Assembly: GCA_030063045.1 (NCBI GenBank)
Contig: JAQSEB010000126.1
Span: forward strand, 248,001-312,000
Origin: Pratylenchus scribneri
Taxonomy: Eukaryota; Nematoda; Chromadorea; Rhabditida; Pratylenchidae
DNA length: 64,000 nt
Direction of reading: 5' to 3'
Both the position numbers and the translations under genes were made by a program. This document shows, piece by piece, positions 30,501-46,100 of this stretch (its first letter is position 1; the number at the start of each line of letters is the position of its first letter). The notes beneath the pieces were generated by a model that worked only from the letters and a program-made list of their open reading frames with translations, made no database searches and was not told where the DNA came from.

Positions 30501-33500
30501 AAAAGTTCAAAATCTAGGTCATAAAATGTTTCATACCCCTTAAATACTCTATTATGGATATAATATATTTAAAAATTCATGAAAAATCAATATGGATGAA
30601 TTGAATAAAAATAAACTGACGTTCGCCTGTAGAATTTGATGGAGAATACGATGGAAATAAAAAAATTCCAAAAAGTTCAAAATCTAGGTCATAAAATGTT
30701 TCATACCCCTTAAATACTCTATTATGGATATAATATATTTAAAAATTCATGAAAAATCAATATTTAGGAATTGAATAAAAATAAAATGACGTTCGCCTGT
30801 AGAATTTGATGGAGAATACGATGGAAATAAAAAAATTCCAAAAAGTTCAAAATCTAGGTCATAAAATGTTTCATACCCCTTAAATACTCTATTATGGATA
30901 TAATATATTTAAAAATTCATAAAAAAATCAATATTTAGGAATTGAATAAAAATAAAATGACGTTCGCCTGTAGAATTTGATGGAGAATACGATGGAAATA
31001 AAAAAATTCCAAAAAGTTCAAAATCTAGGTCATAAAATGTTTCATACCCCTTAAATACTCTATTATGGATATAATATATTTAAAAATTCATGAAAAATCA
31101 ATATGGATGAATTGAATAAAAATAAACTGACGTTCGCCTGTAGAATTTGATGGAGAATACGATGGAAATAAAAAAATTCCAAAAAGTTCAAAATCTAGGT
31201 CATAAAATGTTTCATACCCCTTAAATACTCTATTATGGATATAATATATTTAAAAATTCATAAAAAAATCAATATGGATGAATTGAATAAAAATAAACTG
31301 ACGTTCGCCTGTAGAATTTGATGGAGAATACGATGGAAATAAAAAAATTCCAAAAAGTTCAAAATCTAGGTCATAAAATGTTTCATACCCCTTAAATACT
31401 CTATTATGGATATAATATATTTAAAAATTCATGAAAAATCAATATGGATGAATTGAATAAAAATAAACTGACATTCGCCTGTAGAATTTGATGGAGAATA
31501 CGATGGAAATAAAAAAATTCCAAAAAGTTCAAAATCTAGGTCATAAAATGTTTCATACCCCTTAAATACTCTATTATGGATATAATATATTTAAAAATTC
31601 ATGAAAAATCAATATGGATGAATTGAATAAAAATAAACTGACGTTCGCCTGTAGAATTTGATGGAGAATACGATGGATATAAAAAAATTCCAAAAAGTTC
31701 AAAATCTAGGTCATAAAATGTTTCATACCCCTTAAATACTCTATTATGGATATAATATATTTAAAAATTCATAAAAAAATCAATATTTAGGAATTGAATA
31801 AAAATAAAATGACGTTCGCCTGTAGAATTTGATGGAGAATACGATGGAAATAAAAAAATTCCAAAAAGTTCAAAATCTAGGTCATAAAATGTTTCATACC
31901 CCTTAAATACTCTATTATGGATATAATATATTTAAAAATTCATAAAAAAATCAATATTTAGGAATTGAATAAAAATAAAATGACGTTCGCCTGTAGAATT
32001 TGATGGAGAATACGATGGAAATAAAAAAATTCCAAAAAGTTCAAAATCTAGGTCATAAAATGTTTCATACCCCTTAAATACTCTATTATGGATATAATAT
32101 ATTTAAAAATTCATGAAAAATCAATATGGAAGAATTGAATAAAAATAAACTGACGTTCGCCTGTAGAATTTGATGGAGAATATGATGGAAATAAAAAAAT
32201 TCCAAAAAGTTCAAAATCTAGGTCATAAAATGTTTCATACCCCTTAAATACTCTATTATGGATATAATATATTTAAAAATTCATGAAAAAATCAATATTT
32301 AGGAATTGAATAAAAATAAAATGACGTTCGCCTGTAGAATTTGATGGAGAATACGATGGAAATAAAAAAATTCCAAAAAGTTCAAAATCTAGGTCATAAA
32401 ATGTTTCATACCCCTTAAATACTCTATTATGGATATAATATATTTAAAAATTCATAAAAAAATCAATATTTAGGAATTGAATAAAAATAAAATGACGTTC
32501 GCCTGTAGAATTTGATGGAGAATACGATGGAAATAAAAAAATTCCAAAAAGTTCAAAATCTAGGTCATAAAATGTTTCATACCCCTTAAATACTCTATTA
32601 TGGATATAATATATTTAAAAATTCATGAAAAAATCAATATTTAGGAATTGAATAAAAATAAAATGACGTTCGCCTGTAGAATTTGATGGAGAATACGATG
32701 GAAATAAAAAAATTCCAAAAAGTTCAAAATCTAGGTCATAAAATGTTTCATACCCCTTAAATACTCTATTATGGATATAATATATTTAAAAATTCATAAA
32801 AAAATCAATATTTAGGAATTGAATAAAAATAAAATGACGTTCGCCTGTAGAATTTGATGGAGAATACGATGGAAATAAAAAAATTCCAAAAAGTTCAAAA
32901 TCTAGGTCATAAAATGTTTCATACCCCTTAAATACTCTATTATGGATAAAATATATTTAAAAATTCATAAAAAAATCAATATTTAGGAATTGAATAAAAA
33001 TAAAATGACGTTCGCCTGTAGAATTTGATGGAGAATACGATGGAAATAAAAAAATTCCAAAAAGTTCAAAATCTAGGTCATAAAATGTTTCATACCCCTT
33101 AAATACTCTATTATGGATATAATATATTTAAAAATTCATGAAAAATCAATATGGATGAATTGAATAAAAATAAACTGACGTTCGTCTGTAGAATTTGATG
33201 GAGAATACGATGGAAATAAAAAAATTCCAAAAAGTTCAAAATCTAGGTCATAAAATGTTTCATACCCCTTAAATACTCTATTATGGATATAATATATTTA
33301 AAAATTCATGAAAAATCAATATGGATGAATTGAATAAAAATAAACTGACGTTCGCCTGTAGAATTTGATGGAGAATACGATGGAAATAAAAAAATTCCAA
33401 AAAGTTCAAAATCTAGGTCATAAAATGTTTCATACCCCTTAAATACTCTATTATGGATATAATATATTTAAAAATTCATGAAAAATCAATATGGATGAAT

Positions 33501-36500
33501 TGAATAAAAATAAACTGACGTTCGCCTGTAGAATTTGATGGAGAATACGATGGAAATAAAAAAATTCCAAAAAGTTCAAAATCTAGGTCATAAAATGTTT
33601 CATACCCCTTAAATACTCTATTATGGATATAATATATTTAAAAATTCATGAAAAATCAATATGGATGAATTGAATAAAAATAAACTGACGTTCGCCTGTA
33701 GAATTTGATGGAGAATACGATGGAAATAAAAAAATTCCAAAAAGTTCAAAATCTAGGTCATAAAATGTTTCATACCCCTTAAATACTCTATTATGGATAT
33801 AATATATTTAAAAATTCATAAAAAAATCAATATTTAGGAATTGAATAAAAATAAAATGACGTTCGCCTGTAGAATTTGATGGAGAATACGATGGAAATAA
33901 AAAAATTCCAAAAAGTTCAAAATCTAGGTCATAAAATGTTTCATACCCCTTAAATACTCTATTATGGATATAATATATTTAAAAATTCATAAAAAAATCA
34001 ATATTTAGGAATTGAATAAAAATAAACTGACGTTCGCCTGTAGAATTTGATGGAGAATACGATGGAAATAAAAAAATTCCAAAAAGTTCAAAATCTAGGT
34101 CATAAAATGTTTCATACCCCTTAAATACTCTATTATGGATATAATATATTTAAAAATTCATAAAAAAATCAATATTTAGGAATTGAATAAAAATAAAATG
34201 ACGTTCGCCTGTAGAATTTGATGGAGAATACGATGGAAATAAAAAAATTCCAAAAAGTTCAAAATCTAGGTCATAAAATGTTTCATACCCCTTAAATACT
34301 CTATTATGGATATAATATATTTAAAAATTCATAAAAAAATCAATATTTAGGAATTGAATAAAAATAAAATGACGTTCGCCTGTAGAATTTGATGGAGAAT
34401 ACGATGGAAATAAAAAAATTCCAAAAAGTTCAAAATCTAGGTCATAAAATGTTTCATACCCCTTAAATACTCTATTATGGATATAATATATTTAAAAATT
34501 CATAAAAAAAATCAATATTTAGGAATTGAATAAAAATAAACTGACGTTCGCCTGTAGAATTTGATGGAGAATACGATGGAAATAAAAAAATTCCAAAAAG
34601 TTCAAAATCTAGGTCATAAAATGTTTCATACCCCTTAAATACTCTATTATGGATATAATATATTTAAAAATTCATGAAAAATCAATATGGATGAATTGAA
34701 TAAAAATAAAATGACGTTCGCCTGTAGAATTTGATGGAGAATACGATGGAAATAAAAAAATTCCAAAAAGTTCAAAATCTAGGTCATAAAATGTTTCATA
34801 CCCCTTAAATACTCTATTATGGATATAATATATTTAAAAATTCATGAAAAATTAATATGGATGAATTGAATAAAAATAAACTGACATTCGCCTGTAGAAT
34901 TTGATGGAGAATACGATGGAAATAAAAAAATTCCAAAAAGTTCAAAATCTAGGTCATAAAATGTTTCATACCCCTTAAATACTCTATTATGGATATAATA
35001 TATTTAAAAATTCATGAAAAATCAATATGGATGAATTGAATAAAAATAAACTGACGTTCGCCTGTAGAATTTGATGGAGAATACGATGGAAATAAAAAAA
35101 TTCCAAAAAGTTCAAAATCTAGGTCATAAAATGTTTCATACCCCTTAAATACTCTATTATGGATATAATATATTTAAAAATTCATGAAAAATCAATATGG
35201 ATGAATTGAATAAAAATAAACTGACGTTCGCCTGTAGAATTTGATGGAGAATACGATGGAAATAAAAAAATTCCAAAAAGTTCAAAATCTAGGTCATAAA
35301 ATGTTTCATACCCCTTAAATACTCTATTATGGATATAATATATTTAAAAATTCATGAAAAATCAATATTTAGGAATTGAAAAAAAATAAAATGACGTTCG
35401 CCTGTAGAATTTGATGGAGAATACGATGGAAATAAAAAAATTCCAAAAAGTTCAAAATCTAGGTCATAAAATGTTTCATACCCCTTAAATACTCTATTAT
35501 GGATATAATATATTTAAAAATTCATAAAAAAATCAATATTTAGGAATTGAATAAAAATAAAATGACGTTCGCCTGTAGAATTTGATGGAGAATACGATGG
35601 AAATAAAAAAATTCCAAAAAGTTCAAAATCTAGGTCATAAAATGTTTCATACCCCTTAAATACTCTATTATGGATATAATATATTTAAAAATTCATGAAA
35701 AATCAATATGGATGAATTGAATAAAAATAAACTGACGTTCGCCTGTAGAATTTGATGGAGAATACGATGGAAATAAAAAAATTCCAAAAAGTTCAAAATC
35801 TAGGTCATAAAATGTTTCATACCCCTTAAATACTCTATTATGGATATAATATATTTAAAAATTCATAAAAAAATCAATATTTAGGAATTGAATAAAAATA
35901 AACTGAAGTTCGCCTGTAGAATTTGATGGAGAATACGATGGAAATAAAAAAATTCCAAAAAGTTCAAAATCTAGGTCATAAAATGTTTCATACCCCTTAA
36001 ATACTCTATTATGGATATAATATATTTAAAAATTCATGAAAAATCAATATGGATGAATTGAATAAAAATAAACTGACGTTCGCCTGTAGAATTTGATGGA
36101 GAATACGATGGAAATAAAAAAATTCCAAAAAGTTCAAAATCTAGGTCATAAAATGTTTCATACCCCTTAAATACTCTATTATGGATATAATATATTTAAA
36201 AATTCATGAAAAATCAATATGGATGAATTGAATAAAAATAAACTGACGTTCGCCTGTAGAATTTGATGGAGAATACGATGGAAATAAAAAAATTCCAAAA
36301 AGTTCAAAATCTAGGTCATAAAATGTTTCATACCCCTTAAATACTCTATTATGGATATAATATATTTAAAAATTCATGAAAAATCAATATGGATGAATTG
36401 AATAAAAATAAACTGACGTTCGCCTGTAGAATTTGATGGAGAATACGATGGAAATAAAAAAATTCCAAAAAGTTCAAAATCTAGGTCATAAAATGTTTCA

Positions 36501-36659
36501 TACCCTTTAAATACTCTATTATGGATATAATATATTTAAAAATTCATAAAAAAATCAATATTTAGGAATTGAATAAAAATAAACTGAAGTTCGCCTGTAG
36601 AATTTGATAGAGAATACGATGGAAATAAAAAAATTCCAAAAAGTTCAAAATCTAGGTCA

Positions 36660-36810
36660 TAAAATGTTTCATACCCCTTTAATATATTTAAAAATTCATG
36701 AAAAATCAATATGGATGAATTGAATAAAAATAAACTGACGTTCGCCTGTAGAATTTGATGGAGAATACGATGGAAATAAAAAAATTCCAAAAAGTTCAAA
36801 ATCTAGGTCA
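36660..36810. repeat. Shortened satellite monomer (151 bp, internal deletion)
   Basis: This monomer lacks most of the AAATACTCTATTATGGATAT segment: ATACCCC is followed directly by TTTAATATATTTA, a net loss of 19 bp. It is the clearest internal length break in the array. It shifts the reading frames and so creates a spurious 87-codon open frame on the minus strand across 36536-36799, which should not be called a gene. Confidence 0.85.
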
Positions 36811-37070
36811 TAAAATGTTTCATACCCCTTAAATACTCTATTATGGATATAATATATTTAAAAATTCATGAAAAATCAATATGGATGAATTGAATAAAAA
36901 TAAACTGACGTTCGCCTGTAGAATTTGATGGAGAATACGATGGAAATAAAAAAATTCCAAAAAGTTCAAAATCTAGGTCATAAAATGTTTCATACCCCTT
37001 AAATACTCTATTATGGATATAATATATTTAAAAATTCATGAAAAATCAATATGGATGAATTGAATAAAAA

Positions 37071-40000
37071 TAATGTGACGTTCGCCTGTAGAATTTGATG
37101 GAGAATACGATGGAAATAAAAAAATTCCAAAAAGTTCAAAATCTAGGTCATAAAATGTTTCATACCCCTTAAATACTCTATTATGGATATAATATATTTA
37201 AAAATTCATAAAAAAATCAATATTTAGGAATTGAATAAAAATAAAATGACGTTCGCCTGTAGAATTTGATGGAGAATACGATGGAAATAAAAAAATTCCA
37301 AAAAGTTCAAAATCTAGGTCATAAAATGTTTCATACCCCTTAAATACTCTATTATGGATAAAATATATTTAAAAATTCATAAAAAAAATCAATATTTAGG
37401 AATTGAATAAAAATAAAATGACGTTCGCCTGTAGAATTTGATGGAGAATACGATGGAAATAAAAAAATTCCAAAAAGTTCAAAATCTAGGTCATAAAATG
37501 TTTCATACCCCTTAAATACTCTATTATGGATATAATATATTTAAAAATTCATAAAAAAATCAATATTTAGGAATTGAATAAAAATAAACTGACGTTCGCC
37601 TGTAGAATTTGATGGAGAATACGATGGAAATAAAAAAATTCCAAAAAGTTCAAAATCTAGGTCATAAAATGTTTCATACCCCTTAAATACTCTATTATGG
37701 ATATAATATATTTAAAAATTCATAAAAAAATCAATATTTAGGAATTGAATAAAAATAAAATGACGTTCGCCTGTAGAATTTGATGGAGAATACGATGGAA
37801 ATAAAAAAATTCCAAAAAGTTCAAAATCTAGGTCATAAAATGTTTCATACCCCTTAAATACTCTATTATGGATATAATATATTTAAAAATTCATAAAAAA
37901 ATCAATATTTAGGAATTGAATAAAAATAAAATGACGTTCGCCTGTAGAATTTGATGGAGAATACGATGGAAATAAAAAAATTCCAAAAAGTTCAAAATCT
38001 AGGTCATAAAATGTTTCATACCCCTTAAATACTCTATTATGGATATAATATATTTAAAAATTCATAAAAAAAATCAATATTTAGGAATTGAATAAAAATA
38101 AACTGACGTTCGCCTGTAGAATTTGATGGAGAATACGATGGAAATAAAAAAATTCCAAAAAGTTCAAAATCTAGGTCATAAAATGTTTCATACCCCTTAA
38201 ATACTCTATTATGGATATAATATATTTAAAAATTCATGAAAAATCAATATGGATGAATTGAATAAAAATAAAATGACGTTCGCCTGTAGAATTTGATGGA
38301 GAATACGATGGAAATAAAAAAATTCCAAAAAGTTCAAAATCTAGGTCATAAAATGTTTCATACCCCTTAAATACTCTATTATGGATATAATATATTTAAA
38401 AATTCATAAAAAAATCAATATTTAGGAATTGAATAAAAATAAAATGACGTTCGCCTGTAGAATTTGATGGAGAATACGATGGAAATAAAAAAAATTCCAA
38501 AAAGTTCAAAATCTAGGTCATAAAATGTTTCATACCCCTTAAATACTCTATTATGGATATAATATATTTAAAAATTCATGAAAAATCAATATGGATGAAT
38601 TGAATAAAAATAATGTGACGTTCGCCTGTAGAATTTGATGGAGAATACGATGGAAATAAAAAAATTCCAAAAAGTTCAAAATCTAGGTCATAAAATGTTT
38701 CATACCCCTTAAATACTCTATTATGGATATAATATATTTAAAAATTCATAAAAAAATCAATATTTAGGAATTGAATAAAAATAAAATGACGTTCGCCTGT
38801 AGAATTTGATGGAGAATACGATGGAAATAAAAAAAATTCCAAAAAGTTCAAAATCTAGGTCATAAAATGTTTCATACCCCTTAAATACTCTATTATGGAT
38901 AAAATATATTTAAAAATTCATGAAAAATCAATATGGATGAATTGAATAAAAATAATGTGACGTTCGCCTGTAGAATTTGATGGAGAATACGATGGAAATA
39001 AAAAAATTCCAAAAAGTTCAAAATCTAGGTCATAAAATGTTTCATACCCCTTAAATACTCTATTATGGATATAATATATTTAAAAATTCATAAAAAAATC
39101 AATATTTAGGAATTGAATAAAAATAAAATGACGTTCGCCTGTAGAATTTGATGGAGAATACGATGGAAATAAAAAAAATTCCAAAAAGTTCAAAATCTAG
39201 GTCATAAAATGTTTCATACCCCTTAAATACTCTATTATGGATATAATATATTTAAAAATTCATGAAAAATCAATATGGATGAATTGAATAAAAATAATGT
39301 GACGTTCGCCTGTAGAATTTGATGGAGAATACGATGGAAATAAAAAAATTCCAAAAAGTTCAAAATCTAGGTCATAAAATGTTTCATACCCCTTAAATAC
39401 TCTATTATGGATATAATATATTTAAAAATTCATAAAAAAATCAATATTTAGGAATTGAATAAAAATAAACTGACGTTCGCCTGTAGAATTTGATGGAGAA
39501 TACGATGGAAATAAAAAAATTCCAAAAAGTTCAAAATCTAGGTCATAAAATGTTTCATACCCCTTAAATACTCTATTATGGATATAATATATTTAAAAAT
39601 TCATAAAAAAATCAATATTTAGGAATTGAATAAAAATAAAATGACGTTCGCCTGTAGAATTTGATGGAGAATACGATGGAAATAAAAAAATTCCAAAAAG
39701 TTCAAAATCTAGGTCATAAAATGTTTCATACCCCTTAAATACTCTATTATGGATATAATATATTTAAAAATTCATAAAAAAATCAATATTTAGGAATTGA
39801 ATAAAAATAAAATGACGTTCGCCTGTAGAATTTGATGGAGAATACGATGGAAATAAAAAAATTCCAAAAAGTTCAAAATCTAGGTCATAAAATGTTTCAT
39901 ACCCCTTAAATACTCTATTATGGATATAATATATTTAAAAATTCATAAAAAAAATCAATATTTAGGAATTGAATAAAAATAAACTGACGTTCGCCTGTAG

Positions 40001-42050
40001 AATTTGATGGAGAATACGATGGAAATAAAAAAATTCCAAAAAGTTCAAAATCTAGGTCATAAAATGTTTCATACCCCTTAAATACTCTATTATGGATATA
40101 ATATATTTAAAAATTCATGAAAAATCAATATGGATGAATTGAATAAAAATAAAATGACGTTCGCCTGTAGAATTTGATGGAGAATACGATGGAAATAAAA
40201 AAATTCCAAAAAGTTCAAAATCTAGGTCATAAAATGTTTCATACCCCTTAAATACTCTATTATGGATATAATATATTTAAAAATTCATAAAAAAATCAAT
40301 ATTTAGGAATTGAATAAAAATAAAATGACGTTCGCCTGTAGAATTTGATGGAGAATACGATGGAAATAAAAAAAATTCCAAAAAGTTCAAAATCTAGGTC
40401 ATAAAATGTTTCATACCCCTTAAATACTCTATTATGGATATAATATATTTAAAAATTCATGAAAAATCAATATGGATGAATTGAATAAAAATAATGTGAC
40501 GTTCGCCTGTAGAATTTGATGGAGAATACGATGGAAATAAAAAAATTCCAAAAAGTTCAAAATCTAGGTCATAAAATGTTTCATACCCCTTAAATACTCT
40601 ATTATGGATATAATATATTTAAAAATTCATAAAAAAATCAATATTTAGGAATTGAATAAAAATAAAATGACGTTCGCCTGTAGAATTTGATGGAGAATAC
40701 GATGGAAATAAAAAAATTCCAAAAAGTTCAAAATCTAGGTCATAAAATGTTTCATACCCCTTAAATACTCTATTATGGATAAAATATATTTAAAAATTCA
40801 TAAAAAAATCAATATTTAGGAATTGAATAAAAATAAAATGACGTTCGCCTGTAGAATTTGATGGAGAATACGATGGAAATAAAAAAATTCCAAAAAGTTC
40901 AAAATCTAGGTCATAAAATGTTTCATACCCCTTAAATACTCTATTATGGATATAATATATTTAAAAATTCATAAAAAAATCAATATTTAGGAATTGAATA
41001 AAAATAAACTGACGTTCGCCTGTAGAATTTGATGGAGAATACGATGGAAATAAAAAAATTCCAAAAAGTTCAAAATCTAGGTCATAAAATGTTTCATACC
41101 CCTTAAATACTCTATTATGGATATAATATATTTAAAAATTCATAAAAAAATCAATATTTAGGAATTGAATAAAAATAAAATGACGTTCGCCTGTAGAATT
41201 TGATGGAGAATACGATGGAAATAAAAAAATTCCAAAAAGTTCAAAATCTAGGTCATAAAATGTTTCATACCCCTTAAATACTCTATTATGGATATAATAT
41301 ATTTAAAAATTCATAAAAAAATCAATATTTAGGAATTGAATAAAAATAAAATGACGTTCGCCTGTAGAATTTGATGGAGAATACGATGGAAATAAAAAAA
41401 TTCCAAAAAGTTCAAAATCTAGGTCATAAAATGTTTCATACCCCTTAAATACTCTATTATGGATATAATATATTTAAAAATTCATAAAAAAAATCAATAT
41501 TTAGGAATTGAATAAAAATAAACTGACGTTCGCCTGTAGAATTTGATGGAGAATACGATGGAAATAAAAAAATTCCAAAAAGTTCAAAATCTAGGTCATA
41601 AAATGTTTCATACCCCTTAAATACTCTATTATGGATATAATATATTTAAAAATTCATGAAAAATCAATATGGATGAATTGAATAAAAATAAAATGACGTT
41701 CGCCTGTAGAATTTGATGGAGAATACGATGGAAATAAAAAAATTCCAAAAAGTTCAAAATCTAGGTCATAAAATGTTTCATACCCCTTAAATACTCTATT
41801 ATGGATATAATATATTTAAAAATTCATAAAAAAATCAATATTTAGGAATTGAATAAAAATAAAATGACGTTCGCCTGTAGAATTTGATGGAGAATACGAT
41901 GGAAATAAAAAAAATTCCAAAAAGTTCAAAATCTAGGTCATAAAATGTTTCATACCCCTTAAATACTCTATTATGGATATAATATATTTAAAAATTCATG
42001 AAAAATCAATATGGATGAATTGAATAAAAATAATGTGACGTTCGCCTGTA
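37071..42050. repeat. Higher-order repeat with period about 3421 bp (20 monomers)
   Basis: The ATAATGTGACG variant at about 37071 and 38611 recurs at about 40491 and 42031. GGATAAAATATATT (A for T) at 37351 recurs at 40772. Both give an offset of about 3420-3421 bp. Inside the block a shorter two-monomer unit of about 341 bp is also repeated: ATAATGTGACG monomers at about 38611, 38951 and 39292 alternate with monomers carrying an eight-A tract before TTCC. Two scales of amplification are therefore superimposed here. Confidence 0.75.
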
Positions 42051-43160
42051 GAATTTGATGGAGAATACGATGGAAATAAAAAAATTCCAAAAAGTTCAAA
42101 ATCTAGGTCATAAAATGTTTCATACCCCTTAAATACTCTATTATGGATATAATATATTTAAAAATTCATAAAAAAATCAATATTTAGGAATTGAATAAAA
42201 ATAAAATGACGTTCGCCTGTAGAATTTGATGGAGAATACGATGGAAATAAAAAAATTCCAAAAAGTTCAAAATCTAGGTCATAAAATGTTTCATACCCCT
42301 TAAATACTCTATTATGGATATAATATATTTAAAAATTCATAAAAAAATCAATATTTAGGAATTGAATAAAAATAAAATGACGTTCGCCTGTAGAATTTGA
42401 TGGAGAATACGATGGAAATAAAAAAATTCCAAAAAGTTCAAAATCTAGGTCATAAAATGTTTCATACCCCTTAAATACTCTATTATGGATATAATATATT
42501 TAAAAATTCATAAAAAAATCAATATTTAGGAATTGAATAAAAATAAAATGACGTTCGCCTGTAGAATTTGATGGAAAATACGATGGAAATAAAAAAATTC
42601 CAAAAAGTTCAAAATCTAGGTCATAAAATGTTTCATACCCCTTAAATACTCTATTATGGATATAATATATTTAAAAATTCATAAAAAAATCAATATTTAG
42701 GAATTGAATAAAAATAAAATGACGTTCGCCTGTAGAATTTGATGGAGAATACGATGGAAATAAAAAAATTCCAAAAAGTTCAAAATCTAGGTCATAAAAT
42801 GTTTCATACCCCTTAAATACTCTATTATGGATATAATATATTTAAAAATTCATAAAAAAATCAATATTTAGGAATTGAATAAAAATAATGTGACGTTCGC
42901 CTGTAGAATTTGATGGAGAATACGATGGAAATAAAAAAATTCCAAAAAGTTCAAAATCTAGGTCATAAAATGTTTCATACCCCTTAAATACTCTATTATG
43001 GATATAATATATTTAAAAATTCATGAAAAATCAATATGGATGAATTGAATAAAAATAAACTGACGTTCGCCTGTAGAATTTGATGGAGAATACGATGGAA
43101 ATAAAAAAATTCCAAAAAGTTCAAAATCTAGGTCATAAAATGTTTCATACCCCTTAAATA

Positions 43161-46100
43161 CCCCATATATGGCTATTATAAATTTAAAAATTCATGAAAA
43201 ATCAATATGGATGAATTGAATAAAAATAATGTGACGTTCGCCTGTAGAATTTGATGGAGAATACGATGGAAATAAAAAAATTCCAAAAAGTTCAAAATGT
43301 AGGTCATAAAATGTTTCATACCCCTTAAATACTCTATTATGGATATAATATATTTAAAAATTCATGAAAAATCAATATGGATGAATTGAATAAAAATAAA
43401 CTGACGTTCGCCTGTAGAATTTGATGGAGAATACGATGGAAATAAAAAATTCCAAAAAGTTCAAAATCTAGGTCATAAAATGTTTCATATCCCTTAAATA
43501 CTCTATTATGGATATAATATATTTAAAAATTCATAAAAAAATCAATATTTAGGAATTGAATAAAAATAAACTGACGTTCGCCTGTAGAATTTGATGGAGA
43601 ATACGATGGAAATAAAAAAATTCCAAAAAGTTCAAAATCTAGGTCATAAAATGTTTCATACCCCTTAAATACTCTATTATGGATATAATATATTTAAAAA
43701 TTCATGAAAAATCAATATGGATGAATTGAATAAAAATAAACTGACGTTCGCCTGTAGAATTTGATGGAGAATACGATGGAAATAAAAAATTCCAAAAAGT
43801 TCAAAACCTAGGTCATAAAATGTTTCATACCCCTTAAATACTCTATTATGGATATAATATATTTAAAAATTCATGAAAAATCAATATGGATGAATTGAAT
43901 AAAAATAAACTGACGTTCGCCTGTAGAATTTGATGGAGAATACGATGGAAATAAAAAAATTCCAAAAAGTTCAAAATCTAGGTCATAAAATGTTTCATAC
44001 CCCTTAAATACTCTATTATGGATATAATATATTTAAAAATTCATAAAAAAATCAATATGGATGAATTGAATAAAAATAAACTGACGTTCGCCTGTAGAAT
44101 TTGATGGAGAATACGATGGAAATAAAAAAATTCCAAAAAGTTCAAAATCTAGGTCATAAAATGTTTCATACCCCTTAAATACTCTATTATGGATATAATA
44201 TATTTAAAAATTCATAAAAAAATCAATATGGATGAATTGAATAAAAATAAACTGACGTTCGCCTGTAGAATTTGATGGAGAATACGATGGAAATAAAAAA
44301 ATTCCAAAAAGTTCAAAATCTAGGTCATAAAATGTTTCATACCCCTTAAATACTCTATTATGGATATAATATATTTAAAAATTCATAAAAAAATCAATAT
44401 TTAGGAATTGAATAAAAATAAAATGACGTTCGCCTGTAGAATTTGATGGAGAATACGATGGAAATAAAAAAATTCCAAAAAGTTCAAAATCTAGGTCATA
44501 AAATGTTTCATACCCCTTAAATACTCTATTATGGATATAATATATTTAAAAATTCATGAAAAATCAATATGGATGAATTGAATAAAAATAAACTGACGTT
44601 CGCCTGTAGAATTTGATGGAGAATACGATGGAAATAAAAAAATTCCAAAAAGTTCAAAATCTAGGTCATAAAATGTTTCATACCCCTTAAATACTCTATT
44701 ATGGATATAATATATTTAAAAATTCATAAAAAAATCAATATTTAGGAATTGAATAAAAATAAACTGAAGTTCGCCTGTAGAATTTGATAGAGAATACGAT
44801 GGAAATAAAAAAATTCCAAAAAGTTCAAAATCTAGGTCATAAAATGTTTCATACCCCTTAAATACTCTATTATGGATATAATATATTTAAAAATTCATGA
44901 AAAATCAATATGGATGAATTGAATAAAAATAAACTGACGTTCGCCTGTAGAATTTGATGGAGAATACGATGGAAATAAAAAAATTCCAAAAAGTTCAAAA
45001 TCTAGGTCATAAAATGTTTCATACCCCTTAAATACTCTATTATGGATATAATATATTTAAAAATTCATGAAAAATCAATATGGATGAATTGAATAAAAAT
45101 AAACTGACGTTCGCCTGTAGAATTTGATGGAGAATACGATGGAAATAAAAAAATTCCAAAAAGTTCAAAATCTAGGTCATAAAATGTTTCATACCCCTTA
45201 AATACTCTATTATGGATATAATATATTTAAAAATTCATGAAAAATCAATATTTAGGAATTGAATAAAAATAAAATGACGTTCGCCTGTAGAATTTGATGG
45301 AGAATACGATGGAAATAAAAAAATTCCAAAAAGTTCAAAATCTAGGTCATAAAATGTTTCATACCCCTTAAATACTCTATTATGGATATAATATATTTAA
45401 AAATTCATAAAAAAATCAATATTTAGGAATTGAATAAAAATAAAATGACGTTCGCCTGTAGAATTTGATGGAGAATACGATGGAAATAAAAAAATTCCAA
45501 AAAGTTCAAAATCTAGGTCATAAAATGTTTCATACCCCTTAAATACTCTATTATGGATATAATATATTTAAAAATTCATGAAAAATCAATATGGATGAAT
45601 TGAATAAAAATAAACTGACGTTCGCCTGTAGAATTTGATGGAGAATACGATGGAAATAAAAAAATTCCAAAAAGTTCAAAATCTAGGTCATAAAATGTTT
45701 CATACCCCTTAAATACTCTATTATGGATATAATATATTTAAAAATTCATAAAAAAATCAATATTTAGGAATTGAATAAAAATAATGTGACGTTCGCCTGT
45801 AGAATTTGATGGAGAATACGATGGAAATAAAAAAATTCCAAAAAGTTCAAAATCTAGGTCATAAAATGTTTCATACCCCTTAAATACTCTATTATGGATA
45901 TAATATATTTAAAAATTCATGAAAAATCAATATGGATGAATTGAATAAAAATAAACTGACGTTCGCCTGTAGAATTTGATGGAGAATACGATGGAAATAA
46001 AAAAATTCCAAAAAGTTCAAAATCTAGGTCATAAAATGTTTCATACCCCTTAAATACCCCATATATGGCTATTATAAATTTAAAAATTCATGAAAAATCA

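Noticed and set aside
36536..36799. 87-codon minus-strand open frame
   Set aside because: It lies in satellite monomers and exists only because a 19-bp deletion shifts the frame. It has no protein-like composition.
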